Assembly: GCF_000516985.1 (NCBI RefSeq)
Contig: NW_006917104.1
Span: forward strand, 124,001 to 188,000
Source of the DNA: Pestalotiopsis fici W106-1
Taxonomy: Eukaryota; Ascomycota; Sordariomycetes; Amphisphaeriales; Sporocadaceae
Reading direction: 5' to 3'
Length of the DNA stretch: 64,000 nt
Position 1 is the first letter of the stretch. Each line of letters opens with the position of its first letter. Below the pieces are notes generated by a model. It did not search any database. It saw only the letters and a program-made list of their open reading frames with translations, and was not told where the DNA came from. This document shows, in pieces, positions 57,845-64,000 of this stretch. Both the position numbers and the translations under genes were made by a program.

Positions 57845-59036
57845 TAACGCGTTTTCCACCCTTTTTTTTATTTTTTATATTATATATTATAATAATAATT
57901 ATTTTACGTTAATTTGGGACCGAATTATCCGGAAATCGCTAAAAAAACGGGGAGTTTTCTAAGGAAGCCCGTATATTTATTGCCGGTGCCGCTATAACTA
58001 ATAAAAAGCATATTAATATCGCGGACGCGTTCGGCACCGTACGGCGCTAAATTATTACGGAAATTATTACCCGTATTAAAATAAATAATATTAGGAAAAC
58101 TGGCAATCGCCGAATAAGGAAATATAAAATAATTTTCCGGGAAAAGCGCTATTTAGTTATTTTTGCCCGTAAATACCCGGAAAATATTTATTCCTAGCTT
58201 ATTAGGAGGAGCGCTTTTTTTATTTATATAAAAATTTATAAAAGGATTTTTTAACGTTATTATTTTAGGAATTAAAAAAAGGCTAAAAAGATCCTTTTTA
58301 CGGAAAAAAACGCTACGGCTAAGCTTGCTTTTGCACAAAAATATTTAAAACCGGCGGAGCTACGCAAGCTTTTCCGAGCTTTATTTTCGGACGAATATAC
58401 GGTATATAATAAATCCGGGAAATTTAGCTAATAGGTTTTCCGTTTAGTAAACGAAAGATTTTATCCCGATTTTATAAATATATAAAGCTATAAAAAGCCG
58501 AAAATTTCCGTAATAATTTAGGGAATAATATAATAAAACCGTAAAAAAAGAGGAAGGTCCCCGATTATATTTTACTAAAAAAATCCGGATATACCGCGCT
58601 AGGGAATAAGCTTAGAGTCGTATATAAAGGTCCTCGAGGAAGGCCTATTTCCGCTATATATATTTAGCGATTTTTTCGTTTAAAATAACGCTCTAATACA
58701 TAAAAGTTACCGTATAATAAAATAGCTATCCGACGAAAAAGTGGAGCTTATCGAATAGCTATTTTATAGCCCGGATTTTAACTTTATCGAATACGTATAA
58801 TAAGAACTAAAAAAATAAATCCGTAAATTAGAACCTGCTTTTTTAAAGCTTAAAAAAATATTACCGACGAAATATACGCGAAAAAATTAATTTAAAATAC
58901 GTAAAAAAAAATAAAAATAAACTTAATTAATACCTTAATCCAATTTATCCTAAACCGGCTGCGTATAATTAAAAAAGCTAAGGGGTAATATATAAAATAC
59001 TAAATAACGGTTAAAATAAGCTTATTCCTAGTTCCG
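57845..59036 (+). mobile_element. Degenerate Tc1/mariner-type transposon, RIP-mutated
   Basis: About 1.2 kb of abrupt AT-rich DNA in which C survives mostly as CpG or CpC and CpA/TpG are scarce, with TpA very common. That is the footprint of repeat-induced point mutation. Read on the plus strand through many TAA/TAG codons, a Tc1-like transposase is still visible: helix-turn-helix-like pieces near 57990-58110, a NNALIHKS segment near 58690 (the family's DNAPxHxS) and SPDFNFIEY near 58770 (the family's SPDLNPIE). It cannot encode an active transposase. Inverted repeats and the TA target duplication could not be fixed, so the ends are set by composition. Confidence 0.85.
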
Positions 59037-61085
59037 TAAACCCCGTGGTGGCTGAGATATCGTAATTAGAAAGTGGTAATTGGAACTGAAAATTTATGCA
59101 TTTTGGTCCGTGCACGCATATAAAGTTCCGGTCATTGTACCTATGTCTGTCAAATTGTACATGATGTGCAATGTACGAAATTCCAACTGTACACTACATA
59201 ATTGTGTGCCTATGTACTGTGGGAGCTAGTGGGAGCATGCAAATGCTAGCTAGCGCTTTAGGGCAGCCGGGTCGCCGCTAATCGACGGCCTGTAGTGCAT
59301 GTGTGCATTTGCCTAGGTAGAAAGACCCTGACGCGCTGAGCGGTACTCATCCATATTTGCCATCTTCTTGTAGATCTTGGGAGATCTCTACAGCCAGGAT
59401 TTTCGTGCATCTTTCTTTCTATTTACAAATGCTCCTCTTTAAATTGGTCGTTCATGTATTGTAAAAGGTGTATAGGTTGACAGGTAGGTAAACTTGTAAA
59501 GCATCACTGCCTTGCTCGCCTTGTTTGCTTCCCACTCATTGGGGGCTCTTTGTGTTCCGTCACACAAGTCTAATTGAGTTGTGCCTCGTCCCTCCAGATT
59601 CGGCCACTCCATTCATGGTATGAGATCGGGCCGCGCACTCGACCCCCTCAGCCCGTGGCTTGCAGCCCAGTAACGCCAGACATGGATGATCCGCATGAAC
59701 GTGTTCGCAATTACAGTGCTGCCGGCCAGAAGAAAGCAGTCGGGGAATTAGCAAAGCAATAGTGTCCCGTAGGAACTCGACCTAGGTAAAAGACAGGGCG
59801 TAGATAACAAGACGGTTCCTTCTCCTCTCTCTCTCATCTGGGTATCTATCTACTTACTTCTGACCAACAAAACGGAATAACGGTGGCCTGGTTCCGGGGT
59901 GCACATTAATCGAATGAAATGCTTGTAGGAGAAAAGTGCCTCGTCAAGGATGTTCCCAAAAGCCGGAAATACCCAAGTTCCCCCACGCTTTTTCTTAGCT
60001 ACCATAGCGTTGATCATGCGCCACGAGAGCAAACATATGGGTAGCCGGGATCCGCCAATGCAATCATCTCCTTGAGATCTGTTGCCCGTCATTGATACTG
60101 GTAATGATTGTTATCCGCAGACAAACGTGCCATGCTTGCTTGCATGTCTGGGTTTGGCTGCCCACGACATGGTGCCGTCCCCACAAGTCTGTTGTTCTAT
60201 TCACCTCATTCCAACCTGTTCCCATTCCAAATGGGGAGACTATACAAAACATCCCTCCTTGTGGCGACTCTGCAAAAAGAGAATTTCAACAAGCCTGTCT
60301 GAAACAGCGCCCCCTCGCACGATGGGTGCTTCCATGTATTGCGTACTCAAAAAAGAAATATCCATGGTTTGCTTTTCATGAGAATGCCGTTCGGTAATCT
60401 ACTCCAAGACCATATCCGATTTTCAAAATACCATCATGGGGTTTTCTAATTATATGATGACACATGTGACAACAATAGCAGCAACAGAGATGCTCCTTGT
60501 GCTGGGATATTTGATCAAACTTGCCCAGAGTAGGCTATGCACTCGTACATGAGTTGTTGGTTCTAATTCCTTGCAATCATCCTAGTTGACCAGACTCTCG
60601 GGTCTTGACCGTGGATTGAATTGGTTGGATTCTAAGCAGGAGACTTTTTGCTGCCCTCCAGAATCCTCTGCTCAGAATGGCTTGATTGACTCTTTTCTCC
60701 CCTTCTATTCATTGCCGATTTGTCAAAGGTACGGCCCCAAGTCTCGGCCTCTTATCATGGTCTTCCTTTCCACACCTGTAGACGCCACACAGCGCGCCTT
60801 TTTTTCTTTCCCAAGTAGCATTCCTACCAGGGGCTCCGCCCGTGTCTTTGCAAGTCTTTCCATTTGAAAGTCGACTATTCCTGCTTGGGGCTTAATGAGA
60901 CTCATAGAGGCGCCAAGGGAGGTGTGTCTGTCAACTTCAATAGTGCTGGACCTCTTCTGTGCTGTATATCTATTCTCTACCTTCCTCATTCCTCCTGCAC
61001 ACACCACGAGCTTCTTCAACTCACTTTGGTTAAAAAACGTGTTTGTTTCGCCAACCACCAAAAGCCCTTTCTGTGAGCTGCCGTC
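59037..61085. other. Long upstream region of the C2H2 gene, about 2 kb
   Basis: Between the transposon relic and the zinc-finger gene. Base composition returns to normal at once. Open frames are short. An ATG at 60895 opens a 121-codon frame that overlaps the zinc-finger start in another frame and may be an upstream ORF or lie in a leader intron. No separate gene is supported. Confidence 0.45.
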
Positions 61086-62204
61086 ATGGAGCATTTCAAT
61101 GTGGACATGTCACTGGAGTATGACGAGGATGAGTTTAATAGTTTCGGAAGCCAGCTCTCGAGTGCCTCATCCGCTCGTAGCTTTTCAACCGCTCCTTCAT
61201 GTGTACCAATCACACCACAGTCTGGACGGTCCAGTCCCCAACAGCACACTGCCTCAATGAGTTTCACGTCTATATCAGACTACAATTTCACACCACCTGG
61301 TTCCTCCATGGATGGATACTTTCCATCAAACGTCAAGTCAGAATTTCGCCCACGCGATATGGAGCCATCAACGCCAAGCAAAAAGTCTACAGTGTCGCCT
61401 TACAACATGAACTTTGAACAGTCTGCATTTCTAAACTCGACGTTACCTTGCTATGAGCATATGATGGACTTTCAACCTCCTGGCTTGGAATACTCCTTCT
61501 CCGACCAAATGCCGACGTCCCCTTTTGACCACAGGCCGCCTCCCTACTCAACACATCACTCCGGCCCTGACAACGGGGCACTCTGGTTATGCCCTTCACA
61601 AAGCTCTTTTGCCTACTCGGAAAAGCTGTCTTCCCCTCAGTCGACGACTTTATGCCTCAAGAGCCTGTCTCTCCAAGAAGGCAGCAGTGCACCTTCACCG
61701 TACGTGTCCAGCAACCTAAGGAGGCAGGTGGCCATTGACGACGTCCAACAAAAGTCCAGCTTGCTTCACCGCGTACAAAATGGTGGTCGTGTTGGCAAAA
61801 AAGGCAAACGTACTGGCACCATGGGCTCCCAAATTACTACAGTGCCCCCTAGCAAGTTCAAGTGCGAATACCCAGAATGCGCAAACGAAAAGGCCTACAA
61901 GAGAGCCGAGCATCTCAAGAGGCACTGGACAACGTAGGTCTCCAGGCATTCGGGCACATGATCGCTGGACGAACTGACCGAGTATACTAGGAAACATAAC
62001 CCAGACGTTGAATTGCATCATTGCCCTTTCTGTGATCGTTCATTCAACAGGTCGGATAATTTTACACCACATCTGTTTCTACACGTGGACCCGGTACAAT
62101 CTGGGCCAAAGCGGACAAAGTACCACCCCGACGCCAAACGAGTATACGAGGCAGAGATGCTGCGAAAGAAAAGGCGAGACGGAGGGAAGAAGCAGTCAGT
62201 CTGA
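61086..62204 (+). CDS. C2H2 zinc-finger transcription factor, resembling conidiation regulators
   Basis: 353 aa from exons 61086-61933 and 61991-62204; intron 61934-61990 (57 nt), which splits the first finger. The N-terminal 260 residues are Ser/Thr/Pro-rich and disordered, with an acidic start (LEYDEDEF) that could be an activation region. The basic KKGKR at about 239 may be a nuclear signal. Finger 1 is FKCEYPEC..KAYKRAEHLKRH..KH (C-x4-C-x14-H-x4-H, two residues longer than the usual x12). Finger 2 is CPFCDRSFNRSDNFTPHLFLH (C-x2-C-x12-H-x3-H). After it comes YHPDAKRVYEAEMLRKKRR. The YKRAEHLKRH wording recalls BrlA/FlbC-like developmental regulators, but orthology is not established. Confidence 0.9.
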
Positions 62205-64000
62205 GTGGACGCCAACTCAAAGGGCACTCGGCATCTGTTCTCGCGACGTTTCAGACGCAAGTTCATCTTAATCACTAGCATCACGAGCTTGAAATCTCTA
62301 CCCGGAGTCACACTTGGGCATTGGGTAAAGGGCGGTAATTATTCTCACTTGATGCAAGTCACATAGTGTCAAGGATTCAATGACCAGGCGGGTAAGACAT
62401 GTGCACGAAAGGGAAATGGAAGGACAAAATTTGCATCATGAAAACAAAATACAGGTTGTTTCGGGGCTTCATGGCGTTACCACCTAGTTTACTGTATACT
62501 ACAAGATTATATTACGAAGCGCTGAATCATGATTCGAGTGCTATTTCGCGCCACCATCTTTGTAGTCCCGTGTTGCGTGATCGGCGGCAAGGAACATTGC
62601 GGACGGAATGAACATTACATCGCATACATGCCTGCCCGGCGATGCACCACACCTAGCAGTGTCTCAGATCTGACGTGTTGACTGCGGGACCTGACAGATA
62701 TGTTTTGCCATTTGCTTAAACCAGACCAGGAATGGAGCGAATCCATGTTTATCAAGTCTGCTCGTCTCGAGCCCTTATTGCCAGACATGACAGTCCTCTG
62801 AATCGCATAGAGCCTTGGAAACCTATCCGTCAGAAGCTTGGAAGAGATCTATTGTACAAAATTTAACACTGCGTTAGTCATTTATATTGTATAATTTGCA
62901 AGACCACTGCTTCTGATTTTCCATCTGGCCGTGACCTTGAATTCGTAAAGCTGTGATGATGGGCATGTCAATAGCGGCTTTTGCTCCCGAGAGCCCGTGC
63001 CGTGCATCATTATAATTTGTCATCTGATTGGGAAAGATCTTGGAGAGATCATCATGACGTGCCCATTCAAAGGTAGACTCTCGAAATCAACACTTTGCAG
63101 GATTGGATCAGAGGTCAAATAAGCAAATGACGCTAATGCGGTTGAGAACAAAGAAGCAAATGCCATAAGATCTCGAGCGGCACGATGGTCAATGTGAGTC
63201 TACGGAAATACATGCTCTCTACTTGTGCATACAGGAGAGGTATCTAGATAATGTACAGAGTGGCAAGATGGAGACTATTGACTCACCAAAAACTGTGGTC
63301 CGGCTAGGTTCACATCTGTGCCGTTTGGCGCCAAGAGTCGCCAAATCTCCGTTCGAGACTGCGCAAATAACGACCGTTTCTAAACGTCGGGCCTGTCCAC
63401 CCAGCCAGTCAATTCTGATTGATTCGCGCCCCCTCCATCAATTCTGACCAAGACATCATCAGCGCGGGGCAGCTCCGGGCACACCAGAAATATTTTTGCG
63501 TGTGCTAAATTTACTGTCCCTTTTAATGTCGAGGATTAGTAAATCAAGACCAAAGACGACCCCCAAAATCCAATGATGAGGGTCGGCAGTGCCAGATGGG
63601 CTGGGAGACGTCTGGTGTCAAAAGACAGCACCCAAACGATGAAGCAATGCAAAGTACTCCGGTCGAAATCCAGCATACATGTACCATGAGGGTACCATCT
63701 TGACCGTTATAGAGTACATTGATTCGAAGCCCGCGAACTCACCAACGCGGATGCATGGCTTCTTTCAACCCAGTAAAGCTGGAAAGACAATGGAATAGGT
63801 CTGGGCCATTTTCAGAAGGAAAAGGTTGTTTGGCTTCAACAGCAAACATATCTGAATATAGCGTGGCTTAGGGCTAAATGGAGACTAGACGTCTTGGTGG
63901 ATATTGTAGTCATGGATCCGAATTTAGCCCCATCAATATGCTCTGGGCATTTGAATCCAGTAGTATCCTGGGGGTAGAGCGCAGCATTGGTTGATGTTGC
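62205..64000. other. Intergenic to the right edge, no supported gene
   Basis: 1.8 kb. The only longer frame (63223-63447, +) has no domain or signal peptide. Nothing recognised on either strand. Confidence 0.5.

Noticed and set aside
57845..59036. The AT-rich block as a centromere, origin or mitochondrial insertion
   Set aside because: Transposase segments are readable in order, and the CpA-poor, TpA-rich pattern points to RIP instead.

Overview
This window is nuclear DNA from a filamentous ascomycete (Pezizomycotina; gene content and intron style suggest a sordariomycete, probably Hypocreales, but the species cannot be named from sequence alone). The evidence is short introns (about 47-250 nt) with GT(A/G)AG(T)-type donors, CTAAC-like branch sites and AG acceptors, fungal secreted enzymes with a CBM1, a Clr5-domain protein, and a transposon relic with a RIP-like composition. 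I joined exons by hand at canonical GT..AG sites. Every multi-exon model that lies wholly inside the window closes in frame.

Left part, 1-21 kb (metabolic and accessory). An edge-truncated GMC oxidoreductase (-) is followed by a run of plus-strand genes: an MFS sugar transporter, a secreted copper amine oxidase, a short secreted tyrosinase, an LCMT-type O-methyltransferase pseudogene with two in-frame stops, an unplaced 824-aa intronless protein with two Rossmann-like motifs, a DUF885 metallohydrolase-like protein, and an Ntn-hydrolase asparaginase/isoaspartyl peptidase. Together they favour oxidation and breakdown of amines, phenols and peptides. No PKS, NRPS or terpene synthase backbone is visible.

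Middle, 21-32 kb. TIM17 (-), a second MFS sugar transporter (-), about 3.8 kb without a convincing gene, then DUG2 (+; WD40 plus M20 peptidase, glutathione turnover).

32-38 kb, secreted cell-wall genes. A PL20 glucuronan-lyase-like enzyme (+) whose C-terminus appears to be switched between a basic tail and a CBM1 by two alternative splice acceptors; a small four-cysteine AA1-like secreted protein (-); an unknown 401-aa protein (-); and an expansin-like protein (-).

40-54 kb, core cell biology. A Clr5-domain protein (+), ATG27 (-), SPT20 of SAGA (-), a Pex22-like peroxin (-) and divergently transcribed GCD1/eIF2B-gamma (+).

Right part, 54-64 kb, gene-poor. A possible small Cys protein (-), a heavily mutated Tc1/mariner-type element, a long leader region, a C2H2 transcription factor (+) reminiscent of conidiation regulators, and 1.8 kb with no supported gene.
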